From assembly GCF_001900245.1 (NCBI RefSeq), contig NZ_CP017813.1, forward strand, positions 186,001 to 250,000: DNA of 64,000 bases. Reading direction: 5' to 3'. Under the pieces are notes generated by a model that saw only the letters and a list, made by a program, of their open reading frames with translations, had not been told where the DNA came from and made no database searches. Source of the DNA: Mycoplasmopsis pullorum (GTDB lineage Bacteria; Bacillota_I; Bacilli_A; Mycoplasmatales; Metamycoplasmataceae). The first letter of the stretch is position 1. Each line of letters starts with the position of its first letter. A program made the position numbers and the translations under genes. This document shows, one piece after another, positions 10,614-22,796 of this stretch.

Positions 10614-12320
10614 ATGAAAATTAAAGGAATAGGAGCTTCTAAAGGTGTTGCAATTTCAAAAGTTTTTAAAATTGAAGAATTACCTTTAGAAATTACTAAA
10701 AATGCACAAAATCCTGAATTAGAATTACAAAAATATCAAGATGCTCAAGAAGCTGTAATGGTAAAAATCAACAAAGCCAAAGATTTAGCTAAAGATCCAG
10801 AACACGCAGCAATTTTTGAGGCTCATTTGAATTTCGTAATTGATCCTTATGCAGTAGATTCAATCAATAACATGATTAAAAACGAAAATTTAAGTGCTGA
10901 ATATGCAGTTAAAAATTTCTATGATGAATTCGCAAACATGTTTGCTATGATGGATGATGAATACATGCGTGAACGTGCAGCTGATGTTAAAGATGTTGCT
11001 AAAAAAATCTTATATGTACTAAATGGTATCGAAGAACCAAATTTAAGTGAAATTAGTGAAGAAGTTGTGATTGTAGCTGAAGACTTAAGTCCTTCACAAA
11101 CTGTGCAATTAGACAAAAAATATGTTAAAGGTTTCGTAACAAACATTGGTGGTCCTACTTCACATACAGCTATTATGGCTAGAAGTTTAGGAATTCCAAG
11201 CGTAGTTGGAACTAACAATATTTTAGAATTAGTGAAAAACGGTGACGTTATTGCTTTAAATGGTGATAAAGGTGAAGTTGTTGTAAATCCAAGTGCAGAA
11301 GAAATTGAACATTTCAAAGAAGAAATGGTTAAATACGAACAATACTTATCACGTTTAGCATTATTAAAAGGAAGACAAAGTCAAACATCAGACAATCACC
11401 ATATTGAAATTGCTGCAAACATCGGAACACCAAGCGATTTACAAAGTGTTTTAGATAATGATGCTGAAGGAATTGGTTTATTTAGAAGTGAGTTCCTATA
11501 CATGGATAATGACCACTGACCAACCGAAGAAGAACAATATCAAGCATACAAAAAAGTTCTTGAAGGAATGAACGGTAAAAGAGTTGTTATTCGTACACTT
11601 GACATCGGTGGAGATAAAACTTTAAAATACTTTAAATTCCCTGAAGAGATGAATCCATTTTTAGGATATCGTGCAATTCGTTTTTGTTTAAATAATTTAG
11701 ATATTTTCAAAACTCAATTAAGAGCTTTAGTAAGAGCAAGCGCACATGGAAAATTAGGTATTATGATTCCTATGGTTACAAACGTACCTGAATTTTTAGA
11801 AGCTAAAAAAGTTTTCGAAGAAGTTTATAATGAACTTCAAAGTGAAGGTGCAAAAATTGCTTCAAGAGAAAATATTGAATTTGGATTAATGATGGAAACT
11901 CCTGCTGCAGCTGTTTTATCAGATCAATTCTGTAAACATGCAGATTTCGTATCAATCGGAACAAACGATTTAATTCAGTATTCAATGGCAGCTGATAGAA
12001 TGAACGAAAATATTTCTTACTTATATCAACCATTAAATCCATCAATTTTAAGATTAGTTAAATTAATTATCGACGGAGCACACAAACACGGTAAATGAGC
12101 TGGAATGTGTGGTGAAATGGCTGGAGACCGTCGTGCAATGCCACTTTTAATTGGATTAGGACTTGATGAATTCTCAATGTCTGCTTCTAACGTGTTAGCA
12201 GCTAGAGAATTAGCATCAAAACTATCATATGCACAAATGCAAGAATTAGCAAACAAAGCAATTGAACTTGAAAGTGAAGTTGAAGTTGCACAACTTTTAG
12301 AAAAAGAATTAAACATCTAA
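10614..12320 (+). CDS. ptsI: PTS enzyme I (phosphoenolpyruvate-protein phosphotransferase)
   Basis: 568 residues. It takes phosphate from PEP and passes it to HPr, powering sugar uptake through PTS permeases. The phosphorylated His184 lies in [17 protein letters not shown]; the C-terminal PEP-binding barrel has [14 protein letters not shown] and MCGEMAG with the conserved Cys499. Two TGA codons are Trp. It is preceded by AAGGAG and a strong promoter and followed by its own terminator, so it is a single-gene unit. HPr and the sugar-specific enzymes are not in the window. Confidence 0.95.
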
Positions 12321-12327
12321 TTTAACA

Positions 12328-12378
12328 AAACAGAGTTTAGCAGTTAATATTAAATATTGCTAAATTCTGTTTTTTTAT
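12328..12378 (+). terminator. Terminator of ptsI
   Basis: A 13-bp stem (acagagtttagca / tgctaaattctgt, one G-U pair) with an AT-rich loop is followed by seven T. Confidence 0.85.
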
Positions 12379-12393
12379 TTTGCAATTAAGGAG

Positions 12394-12399
12394 TATAAT
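12394..12399 (+). promoter_or_regulatory. -10 box of the azoR/oxidoreductase pair
   Basis: TATAAT lies 54 bases before the azoR start; no clear -35. The Shine-Dalgarno GAAAGTGAG precedes the ATG. Confidence 0.4.
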
Positions 12400-12453
12400 T
12401 AAAAAGTAAAAATTAGAAAAAACGATTAAAAAACGATAGAAAGTGAGCTTTTT

Positions 12454-13056
12454 ATGAAAAAAGTACTATTTTTAAATGGTTCAATCTCTACTAGAAAAAA
12501 TTCATTTTCAAGTATTGTAACACAGGAAATTATCGATGAATATCGTAGATTAAACCCTGATGATGAGATTATTGAATATGATTTGAACAAAACTCACACC
12601 GGAGCAATTGTACATGCTCATAATTTAGCTGAGTATTACAATCAAGTTGATTCAGACTTTTGAATTGATTTATTAGCAAAAGTAGACAAAATTATTATTA
12701 CATCTTCAGAGATTAATTTTTCAGTTTCCCCAGTGGTCAAGAATTTTATTGATTCAATAACGGTACCAAAAAAAACATTCGTATATAACCGAGACTCATC
12801 AATTAATAATCCTAGTCAAGGTTTATTAAATCATTTAAGTGTTTTAATTGTGACTAGCAGAGGCTCGCACGAATCTGCTTATACTTGAGCAGCTACCGGG
12901 GAATGATTAAAAAACATTTGATTATTTTTAGGTGTCCCAAATGTGCAACACATCGATATCCACGGTACCGATTTAGCGGAAAATAAAAATTTAAGCTCTC
13001 AAGAAATTAAAAATAAATACAAGGACGAGATTGGAAAAGTATTAAAAGAATTTTAA
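12454..13056 (+). CDS. azoR: FMN-dependent NADH-azoreductase-like flavodoxin-fold protein
   Basis: 200 residues with UGA Trp. The N-terminal LFLNGSISTRKNSFSS fits the phosphate-binding loop of the flavodoxin-like quinone/azo reductases, SSEINFSVSPVVKNFID matches the FMN loop, and SRGSHES the second loop. In this family NADH reduces quinones or azo dyes two electrons at a time. The natural substrate in mycoplasmas is not known. It is followed 11 bases later by a luciferase-like oxidoreductase, so the two flavoproteins form an operon, plausibly for redox or oxidative-stress defence (inference). Confidence 0.8.
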
Positions 13057-13067
13057 AGGAGAGATTC

Positions 13068-14117
13068 ATGAAAAAAATTGAATTAGGTATTACAACTTTT
13101 GGAGAAACAACAAAATTAGAAAAAACGAATTCATCTATTTCGCACAGTCAAAGAATTAAAAACATAATTAAAGAAATGGAATTAGCAGATAAAGTTGGTT
13201 TGGATGTTTACGGAATTGGTGAACATCATCGTGACGATTTTGCTGTTTCTGTACCTGAAATTCTACTTGCTGCAGGTGCGGTTAATACAAAAAATATTCG
13301 TTTAACCAGTGCTGTTTCAGTACTATCATCAAGTGATCCAATTCGACTATATCAAAACTTTTCAACAATAGATGCAATTAGTGATGGTCGTGCAGAAATT
13401 ATGGTTGGACGTGGTTCTTTTACTGAGTCGTTTCCTTTGTTTGGTTACGATTTAAAGCAATATGACCAATTATTCGAAGAAAAGTTGGATATGCTTTTAC
13501 AAATAAACGAAAATGAGAAGCTGATTTGAAGCGGTGAATTAACTCATTCAGTTTTAAATAAAGGTGTATATCCACGTTCGGTACAACCACAATTACCTAT
13601 TTGAGTGGCAACAGGTGGTAATCCAACTTCAGTAGTAAACATCGCTAAGAGGGGACTACCAATTGTTTTTGCGACGATTGGAGGAGATCCTTTAAAATTT
13701 AAAGTTTTAGTAGATATCTATAAAAAAGCTTGAAAAAACTTTGAAAAAGATGATTCAAAAATGAAAGTCGCAGCTCACTCCTGGGGATGAATTGAAGATG
13801 ATAAAGAAAGTGCGATTAATAATTATTTTTGACCTACGAAAAAACTTGTGGACTCGATTGCGAAAACAAGGGAACACTGAAGTGAATTAACTCGCGAACG
13901 ATATGAAAGTGAAGTGAGTGAAACAGGGGCAATTTTTGTTGGTGATCCTCAAAGTGTGGCACAAAAGATTATTCGAATTGTTGAGGGGTTGGATTTAGAT
14001 CGTTTTATGCTCCACATCCCTGTCGGTTCAATGCCACACGAAGATACATTAAGAGCAATTGAGTTATTTGGTACTCAAGTAGCTCCAATTGTGCGTGCAT
14101 ACTTTGAAGACAAATAA
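13068..14117 (+). CDS. LLM-class flavin-dependent oxidoreductase (bacterial luciferase-like)
   Basis: 349 residues, one frame through six UGA-coded Trp. It has a TIM-barrel of the luciferase-like monooxygenase family: an early GIGEHHRDDF, a central EIMVGRGSFTESFPLFG and late GDPQSVAQKI. Family members use FMNH2 and oxygen or reduce F420/FMN substrates. No substrate can be assigned. Start ATG is preceded by AAAGGAGAG. Its pairing with azoR suggests the reductase may supply reduced flavin (inference). It ends at a bidirectional terminator shared with rplS. Confidence 0.85.
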
Positions 14118-14146
14118 AAAATGAAGTCACGACGACTTCATTTTAT
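14118..14146. terminator. Bidirectional terminator between the oxidoreductase gene and rplS
   Basis: Stem atgaagtc / gacttcat with loop acgac is flanked by an A run on one side and T-rich sequence on the other, so it can end both converging transcripts. Confidence 0.75.
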
Positions 14147-14181
14147 TATTATTTCTAACCAGTAGAAATTGGAGGACATAA

Positions 14182-14535
14182 TTATTTTCTTTTAATTTCT
14201 TTAAGACGAGCACTCTTACCACTACGGTTACGCATGTAGTAAAGTTTTTGACGTCTTGTTTTGTTTGAACGAACAACCTCAATACTTGCGATTAAAGGTG
14301 AGTTAACTGGGAATGATCTTTCAACACCAACACCATATGAAATTTTTCTAACTATAAATTTTTCTCTTGTTCCAGATTCTTTTTTAGAAATAACTAAACC
14401 TTCGAAAACTTGGATACGTTCTTTTTCACCTTCACGAATACGAACGTGAACTCTAACGTTGTCACCTGTTTGGAAAGCAGGTAAGTCTGTACGTAATTGT
14501 GATTTTTCAACTGATTCAATTAAACTATTTCTCAT
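14182..14535 (-). CDS. rplS: 50S ribosomal protein L19
   Basis: 117 residues, usual length. It contains [22 protein letters not shown] and [13 protein letters not shown], typical of L19, which sits at the 30S-50S interface. It is the last gene of rpsP-trmD-rplS on the minus strand. Its start overlaps the 3' end of trmD by 11 bases, implying translational coupling. Confidence 0.97.
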   Translation of the reverse strand: MRNSLIESVEKSQLRTDLPAFQTGDNVRVHVRIREGEKERIQVFEGLVISKKESGTREKFIVRKISYGVGVERSFPVNSPLIASIEVVRSNKTRRQKLYYMRNRSGKSARLKEIKRK

Positions 14536-15208
14536 TTTTTATCCTTTCAATAATGTCTGGTCGATTTTTTAACGTCTTTTGTCATTGAGCATCGACTTTC
14601 CATTTTTCAATTTCTTTGTGATTTCCATTTAATAAAACTTCCGGAACTTCCATTCCTTTGTAAACTCTTGGTCTTGTATATTGTGGATAATCTAAAAGTC
14701 CATTATTTTGAAAACTATCAAATTTATGTGATTCTTCTCGAATAACACCTGGGACTAATCTTAAAATTGAGTCCGCCATTACCATTGATGGTAACTCTCC
14801 ACCTGTTAAAACATAGTCACCAATTGATAATTCAATATCAACTAGTTCTACGATTCTTTCGTCAAAACCTTCGTAACGACCAGAAATAAAGGTAATTTGT
14901 TCTTTTGTTGCTAATTCATTTGCAATTGCTTGATCAAATTTTTTACCTTGTGGTGTAACCAAAACTTTGTATCCGCCTCGATTTGGAAGCGAATCCAAAG
15001 CTAAGTCGATTGGTTCAATTTGTAATAATAAACCGTGTCCACCACCAAAAATTTCATCGTCAACTTTTCTGTGTTTACTTTTACTAAAATCTCTAAAATC
15101 CACAACATTCAAATTAATTAAACCTTTTTGAATCGCTTTGTTAATAACACTTTCTTCAATTAGTGGTTTAAAATAGTTCGGAAATAGAGTTAGGAAATTG
15201 ATTTTCAT
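14525..15208 (-). CDS. trmD: tRNA (guanine-N1-)-methyltransferase
   Basis: 227 residues once the UGA at 14582-14584 is read as Trp; the stop is TAG at 14525-14527. TrmD methylates G37 of tRNAs to prevent +1 frameshifting. It has the knotted SPOUT-fold motifs: [17 protein letters not shown] and [20 protein letters not shown]. The start lies inside the rpsP coding end and the tail overlaps rplS, so the three genes form one coupled operon. rimM, often between rpsP and trmD, is absent here. Confidence 0.96.
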
Positions 15209-15462
15209 TGTTTACCAGATTTTAATTCAGCTGTTAATTTGTTTTTTCTAAATAAGTTTGAAACTGTTACAGTAGGTTGAGCACCTTGTGCTAATCATTT
15301 TGATGTTGCTTCTTTGTTTAATACCAATTCTTTTGAATGTGGATTGTAGTGTCCTAAAGCTTCGATGAATTTACCATCACGTGGTGCTCTTGAGTCAGCA
15401 GCAACGATTTTGTAAATTGCATTGAATTTGCTTCCCATGCGTTTAAGTCTGATTTTAACCAT
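15190..15462 (-). CDS. rpsP: 30S ribosomal protein S16
   Basis: 90 residues, including two UGA-coded Trp; interrupted frames make it easy to miss. The start [19 protein letters not shown] and the middle [19 protein letters not shown] are characteristic of S16. A strong AAGGAGG lies before the ATG. The last codons, including a UGA Trp, run over the trmD start before TAA at 15190-15192. First gene of the rpsP-trmD-rplS operon, with a short hairpin in its leader. Confidence 0.95.
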
Positions 15463-15478
15463 TTTTCCTCCTTTTTAG

Positions 15479-15500
15479 TGTCAAGCAAAAGTGCTTGACA
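15479..15500 (-). promoter_or_regulatory. Perfect hairpin in the rpsP 5' leader
   Basis: A 9-bp perfect inverted repeat (tgtcaagca / tgcttgaca) with a 4-base loop lies between the -10 box at 15517 and the ribosome binding site. There is no U run, so it is not a terminator. It may stabilise the mRNA 5' end or control translation. Confidence 0.55.
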
Positions 15501-15516
15501 GCAATAATGCTAATTT

Positions 15517-15522
15517 ATTATA
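15517..15522 (-). promoter_or_regulatory. -10 box of the rpsP operon
   Basis: A minus-strand TATAAT, placing transcription start near 15510 and giving a leader of about 48 bases. Confidence 0.5.
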
Positions 15523-15640
15523 TATTAGTTTTCAAAAACACAAAACAAATAAAATCTTTTTTAGAAATTAATTTATTAGAATGCTCAAATTCGTAGTCTA
15601 CATTTTGATGTTTAATACTATATTATAGTAATAAAAGTAC

Positions 15641-15676
15641 AAAAAAACAAAGAGCTTTAATTCTGACTCTTTGTTT
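15641..15676 (-). terminator. Terminator of pgk
   Basis: A 10-bp perfect stem aaacaaagag / ctctttgttt just beyond the pgk stop is followed on the minus strand by a run of U. Confidence 0.8.
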
Positions 15677-15690
15677 AAAATTTTAGTAAA

Positions 15691-16875
15691 TTATTTGTTA
15701 GGAATTGATTCAACACCAGGTAAAGCTAAACCTTGTAATAATTCTAATGAAGCTCCACCACCTGTTGAAACGTGTGAGAATTTATCTTCCATTCCTAGTT
15801 TTTGAACAGCAGCAACTGAGTCACCACCACCAACTACAGAATAGCAATTTTGTAATTTAGCAATAGCACGACAAACGCTAAGAGTACCTTCTTTGAAGTT
15901 TTCAAATTCAGTAACCCCCATAGGTCCGTTTCAAACCACTGTTTTTGCACCTTCAAGTGCTTTAGCAAAAATTTCTTCTGATTTAGGTCCTAAATCTAAT
16001 CCCATGTATCCATCGGCAATATCGATTCCTTGAACTTCACCTTTAACATCAGCAAATTCTTTAGCACATAAATGGTCTACAGGTAAAATAACTTTGTCAC
16101 CATATTTTTCTAAGAAGTTTTTAGCTAATTCTAAGTAATCGTTTTCAACTAATGAGTTACCAATTGAGTGTCCTTGAGCTTTTAAGAATGTGTAAGCCAT
16201 TCCACCACCGATAATCATTTTATCTGCGATTTTAATTAAGTTTTCAAGCACTTGGATTTTATCTGAAACTTTAGCTCCACCAATAATTGCTACATATGGA
16301 TGTTCTGGATTGTTAATTGCTTTAGATAAAGCAGAAACTTCTTTTTCCATTAAGTATCCTAAACCGCTTTCGCTAATGTTTGAAGCGATTCCGACGTTTG
16401 AAGCGTGTGCACGGTGTGCAGTACCAAAAGCATCGTTAATAAATACATCACCTAATGAAGCTCAGTATTTACCTAATTCAGGATTGTTTTTACTTTCAGC
16501 TTTATCATTTAAGTCTTCATAACGAGTGTTTTGCATTAATAAAACATCACCGTCTTTCATTTGCGCAATTGCATTTTCTAATTCTGCACCTCTAGTTTGG
16601 TTTACGAATTTAACTTCTTTACCTAATTGTTTTGATAATTCAGCAGCAACTGGCTCAATGTTTCTTTTTGCTAAATCTTCTTCTGTTTTTACTCTACCAA
16701 GGTGTGATAATAAAATTGCTTTTCCACCTTCTGAAATAACTTTTTTAATTGTTGGTAAAGCAGCTGTAATTCTCTTAGTTGAAGTAATAACACCATCTTT
16801 AATTGGAACGTTAAAGTCAACACGAATTAATACTTTTTTACCACTTAAATTTAAGTCATCAATAGTTTTTTTCAT
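15691..16875 (-). CDS. pgk: Phosphoglycerate kinase
   Basis: 394 residues, normal for the family, with two UGA Trp codons. It makes ATP from 1,3-bisphosphoglycerate in glycolysis. Recognised segments: RVDFNVPI and LLSHLGR at the N-terminus, [11 protein letters not shown] in the middle and GGGDSVAAV near the C-terminus. It stands alone with its own promoter (TATAAT at 16909-16914), a CAGGAGT ribosome site and a terminator. Confidence 0.97.
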
Positions 16876-16908
16876 AGAACTCCTGTTTAAATTTTTTAAT
16901 TCTTTTTA

Positions 16909-16914
16909 ATTATA
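16909..16914 (-). promoter_or_regulatory. -10 box of pgk
   Basis: A minus-strand TATAAT 34 bases upstream of the start codon. The remaining spacer up to 17058 is A/T-rich with no gene seen. Confidence 0.5.
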
Positions 16915-17058
16915 TATTTTTGTATCTTTAAAAATAAAATATTAATTAAAAAAACACTATTTTTTGCAAATAATACCAACGATTTTAATTAGTCAAAATA
17001 ATCATTTTTTAATTTGTGAGTTTTTACTTTTGTGATTATTAAAAATCATTAAAAGTCT

Positions 17059-17064
17059 TATAAT
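17059..17064 (+). promoter_or_regulatory. -10 box of the cdaM-mgtE gene group
   Basis: TATAAT predicts transcription start near 17071, so the upstream ATG at 17088 would lie in a short leader while 17106 has a ribosome site. Confidence 0.5.
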
Positions 17065-17105
17065 TTATATATATTTTATATTTATATATGTCAAATTGGA
17101 GTTTT

Positions 17106-17360
17106 ATGGAAGGACAACACAACATTTTAATTGAAGCTAGACGTGAAGAGCTTCGTTTATTACATTTAGAAAATGAAGCTGAATTAAAAAGTGATTTAAC
17201 ACTAACTCGCAGCGAAAATTCAGATTCATCTTTAAAAACAAAGTTTCAAAAAGATAAATTATCACGTAAAGAGTTAATTATTCAAACAATGCAAATTTTA
17301 GTTGCATTATCACTAATTATTACTCTGATTTTGATTGCTTTAGTATTAGGTAAAAATTAA
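17106..17360 (+). CDS. Small single-span membrane protein
   Basis: 84 residues from the ATG at 17106, chosen because TTGGAG lies just before it; an ATG at 17088 would add six residues but has no ribosome site. The first 60 residues are charged and helical, then one strong C-terminal membrane helix (QILVALSLIITLILIALVLG). The family is not recognised. It is the first of five closely spaced genes leading to cdaM and mgtE, so it may be an accessory of the membrane cyclase or the ion channel (inference). Confidence 0.75.
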   Translation: MEGQHNILIEARREELRLLHLENEAELKSDLTLTRSENSDSSLKTKFQKDKLSRKELIIQTMQILVALSLIITLILIALVLGKN

Positions 17361-17375
17361 TTAAGGGGAAAAATT

Positions 17376-17561
17376 ATGTCAATCGGTTCAATATTTTTTG
17401 GATTTATTGGTTTTATAGTAATGATATTTTTTGTTTTAGCAATATTTAGATTTATTGTATGATCAATCTTTACTATTGCGAAAATTATATTTGGATTGTT
17501 AGTGTTCGGTGCCTTAGCTAGCTTAGTTATGCACTTTATTTTTCATATTCCTATTTTTTAA
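17376..17561 (+). CDS. Very small membrane protein
   Basis: 61 residues with one UGA-coded Trp in the middle. Almost wholly hydrophobic, with two likely membrane helices (IFFGFIGFIVMIFFVLAIF, then IAKIIFGLLVFGALASLV). AAGGGG precedes the ATG, and the spacing of 15 bases to the previous gene supports a real operon member. The function is unknown. Confidence 0.65.
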
Positions 17562-17609
17562 TAAAGGAAAATCAAAAAACCAACTATATTTACTCAAAAA
17601 GGAGGTGAA

Positions 17610-18185
17610 GTGTTAAGTAACATTTTATTAATCGTAATTTTAGTGTTGATTGTTTTTATTTTGCTTTTTGTTACTTCGCCATATTTGTTTAACTTTGCTA
17701 AATCACGTTTTACTCGTACAAAGTACAACAAATTAGGTAAAAGTTCACAAATTCGTTTAATAAATCAATTACGTGAAGCGGTTATTTATTTAAGTAAACA
17801 CAAAATTGGTGCAATTATTACAATTGAAAACACTGAAAACGTGGACAATTTACGTACTGACGGAGTCATTTTAAATGCCAACATCAGTTCGAGTTTATTA
17901 ATTGCTATTTTTAACAAAGAAAGTCCACTGCACGATGGTGCTGTGGTGATTCGTGATAACAAAATTTATTACGCATCGACATTTTATAAAATTACCAGAA
18001 AAAGTATGGAAAACCGTTATGGTTCACGTCATCGTGCGGCTATGGGGATAAGTGAGATTTGTGATGCGACCACAATTGTTGTCTCTGAAGAAACCGGGAC
18101 AGTTTCAATTACTAAAGGTGGAAACATCGCTGAAGTTCGCATCGATGAATTCCAAGAACAATTAGTTAGATATTTACAAGATTAA
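17610..18185 (+). CDS. cdaM: Membrane-anchored diadenylate cyclase (CdaM/CdaA-type)
   Basis: 191 residues. It makes cyclic di-AMP from two ATP. One N-terminal membrane helix (about 5-26) is followed by a DAC domain with DGAVV (109-113) and RHRAAMGISE (RHR at 140-142), the two catalytic motifs of the family. The single membrane helix fits the mycoplasma CdaM type; CdaA of Bacillus has three. The likely start is GTG, very close to an excellent AAAGGAGG; no upstream ATG fits. mgtE follows 33 bases later; c-di-AMP controls ion transport in related bacteria, so the pairing is suggestive. Confidence 0.9.
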   Translation: MLSNILLIVILVLIVFILLFVTSPYLFNFAKSRFTRTKYNKLGKSSQIRLINQLREAVIYLSKHKIGAIITIENTENVDNLRTDGVILNANISSSLLIAIFNKESPLHDGAVVIRDNKIYYASTFYKITRKSMENRYGSRHRAAMGISEICDATTIVVSEETGTVSITKGGNIAEVRIDEFQEQLVRYLQD

Positions 18186-18218
18186 AATTAAAAAATCACA
18201 AAACAGTGGAGGTGTTGT

Positions 18219-19715
18219 ATGGATTATACAATTGAACAAATTCATGAAGAATTAGTCGAAATTATTAAATCTAAATCAATTCTCAAAGCTCGAGAATTTT
18301 TAGACGATCATCCATATGCGGACGTAGCTCTTGCTGTTGAAAATTTACCTTTAAATCAACAACTTTATTTTTTCAGAATTTTAACAACTAATGAAGCAGC
18401 TGAGTTATTTTCATATTTAGAAGATGAATCCAAAACTAAATTAGTCCACTCTTTTACTGAAGATTGAGGAAAAGAAATTATTCAGGAGTTGCAAAGTGAC
18501 GAGCTTGCTGACTTGCTTGAAGAATTACCAGTTAATTTACAAAAGAAAATTCTTTCGGAAACTCCACCTGAAAAACGGAACTTAATTAACGAAATTCTTA
18601 AGTTTGACGACAATCAAGTTGGAAGTATTATGTCTGTGGACATTTTTCCGATTCAAAATACATGAACATGTGCAAAAGCGCTAAGAAGAATTAAAGAAAT
18701 GTACTTTGATGATGAAAAAGAGTTCACTCACTATTTTTATGTAACTGACGAAAAAGGTATTTTGCTTGGTAGTGTAACCTTTGAAGAAATTGTTTTTACT
18801 GATCGGTCAAGCACGATTGATGAAATTTATTCTTCAGTTCGTAGTGTGCATACTTATGACAACAAAGAAGAAGCAGCAAACATTTTCGCAGACCATGACT
18901 CTTCATCTTTACCAGTTGTTAATATTGAAAATCGTTTAATTGGGATGATTACATCAGATGATGTTATTGACGTTATTCGTGATTCTGCAACTGAGGATAT
19001 TTATAAGATTGCCGGAATTAGTGCTGCCGATAGTGAAGAAGCATATTTAAAAAGATCAGTACTTTCTTTTGTTAAATCACGTGTGTTTTGACTAATTATT
19101 TTGTTAATTTCAGCGACATTAAGCGAATTAATTATTCAAACTTTCTTGAATTTTACCGAAAATTATTTCAAATTAAGCTTACGTGTTTCACTCTCTGCTG
19201 CAATCATTTCGTCTATTTTACCAGTTATTAGTGGTAGTGCCGGAAATGCTGGTTCGCAAGCATCTTCAACGATTATTCGTGCAATTGCACTTGGTGAAAT
19301 TCCAAAAGGACAATATATGAAAGCAATCCGCAAAGAGCTTTGCGTTGCTTTAATTTTAGGTGCGATCTTATTTATTGTTAACTTTTTGCGTTTAGTCGTT
19401 TATTTCTCAATTTCAGGTGATTTGATTCGACAAACTAAAAATATTTTATTATTTACCTTAGCATCTTCTGTATCGCTTTATTTTGTAATTATTATTGCAA
19501 AATTACTTGGTACAGCAATTCCGTTAGTAGCTTCAAGATTAAAACGTGATCCAGCGGTTATGTCTGCACCGATTTTAACTACTCTTTCGGACGCTATTTC
19601 AGTCCTTTTTGCATTTTCAACTTTAATCTTAATTTTCTATCTTGCTTATAAAGTGTTTGTGAATCAACCAGCTAGCGCGATGGAAGTCAATGCTTTGATT
19701 TCTTTGGTTAATTAA
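18219..19715 (+). CDS. mgtE: Magnesium transporter/channel MgtE
   Basis: 498 residues with UGA Trp. Domain order matches MgtE: an acidic helical N domain (about 1-130), two CBS units (about 135-260, with DHDSSSLPVVN and LIGMITSDD), then about five membrane helices including the selectivity segment SGSAGNAGSQASS. The cytosolic part closes the pore when Mg2+ is plentiful. Start ATG follows GGAGGTG. It lies after cdaM and two bases before the next gene. Confidence 0.95.
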
Positions 19716-19717
19716 AC

Positions 19718-20407
19718 ATGCAGAAAAAATTCAAAATTAAACAAATTACCTATGTCGCAATAATGATTGCACTATCTTTGGTAATGAATTTAATTGGTAA
19801 ATTTTTAAAATTTTCTTTTCTAAGTTTTGATTTTTCACTAATCTTTATTTTCTTAATTTACTATTACTTAGGAATTAAAGGATTATTAGTCGGAATTTTA
19901 AGCCGATTTTTAATTAGTTGTTTTTTTATAGCTTATGAAGGTATTTTTAGCATTATTGGACAATCAATTCTTACCTTAGTACATTTGATTTTTTGTTTAA
20001 CATTTCACTTTTTAAGCTATATTTTATTTAATAAAAAACCAAAATATTGATTTTGATGACTTTGTTTGAAATTAATATTAACTTTAATTATTACGACTTT
20101 ATTGATTTCAACAATTAATACTTTCTTTTTCAATGTTGTCTACTTTAGAATTTTCGAAACAATTCAAAATTTATCACTTTTAGAATTAGTAAATACTTAT
20201 TCAAGTCCAAATAATGAATGGTTAAGATTATTGTTTTTTGGAATTAAAAACTACTTTTTAGCTTCTTACGCACTTTATATTAGTTTTAATTTAATTAATT
20301 TAATAGTTATTTGTTTAGTTATTTGACAAGTATTAAGAGTCTTTAATAACTCACATTTAGAAATTTATTTAAATATTCATAATACGAAATTTACCAACCA
20401 ATGATAG
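19718..20407 (+). CDS. Multi-span membrane protein resembling an ECF transporter S component
   Basis: 229 residues with several UGA Trp. Five or six membrane helices are seen; the first (ITYVAIMIALSLVMNLIG) and the following IFLIYYYLGIKGLLVGILSRFLIS fit substrate-binding (S) components of energy-coupling factor transporters, which share EcfA/EcfT units encoded elsewhere. The substrate, possibly a vitamin, cannot be told. It begins two bases after mgtE and ends eight bases before leuS, so it is transcribed with both. Confidence 0.6.
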
Positions 20408-20414
20408 GAGAAAC

Positions 20415-22742
<2,328 letters not shown>

Positions 22743-22750
22743 TTTAAACT

Positions 22751-22756
22751 TATAAT
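22751..22756 (+). promoter_or_regulatory. -10 box of lon
   Basis: TATAAT directly after leuS, 40 bases before the lon start. Confidence 0.5.
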
Positions 22757-22796
22757 AAATAGAATATTGTAAATATAAAAGAAACGAGAATAATAA

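Noticed and set aside
17088-17105. ATG at 17088 as the start of the small membrane protein
   Set aside because: It has no ribosome site, while the ATG at 17106 follows TTGGAG at good spacing.
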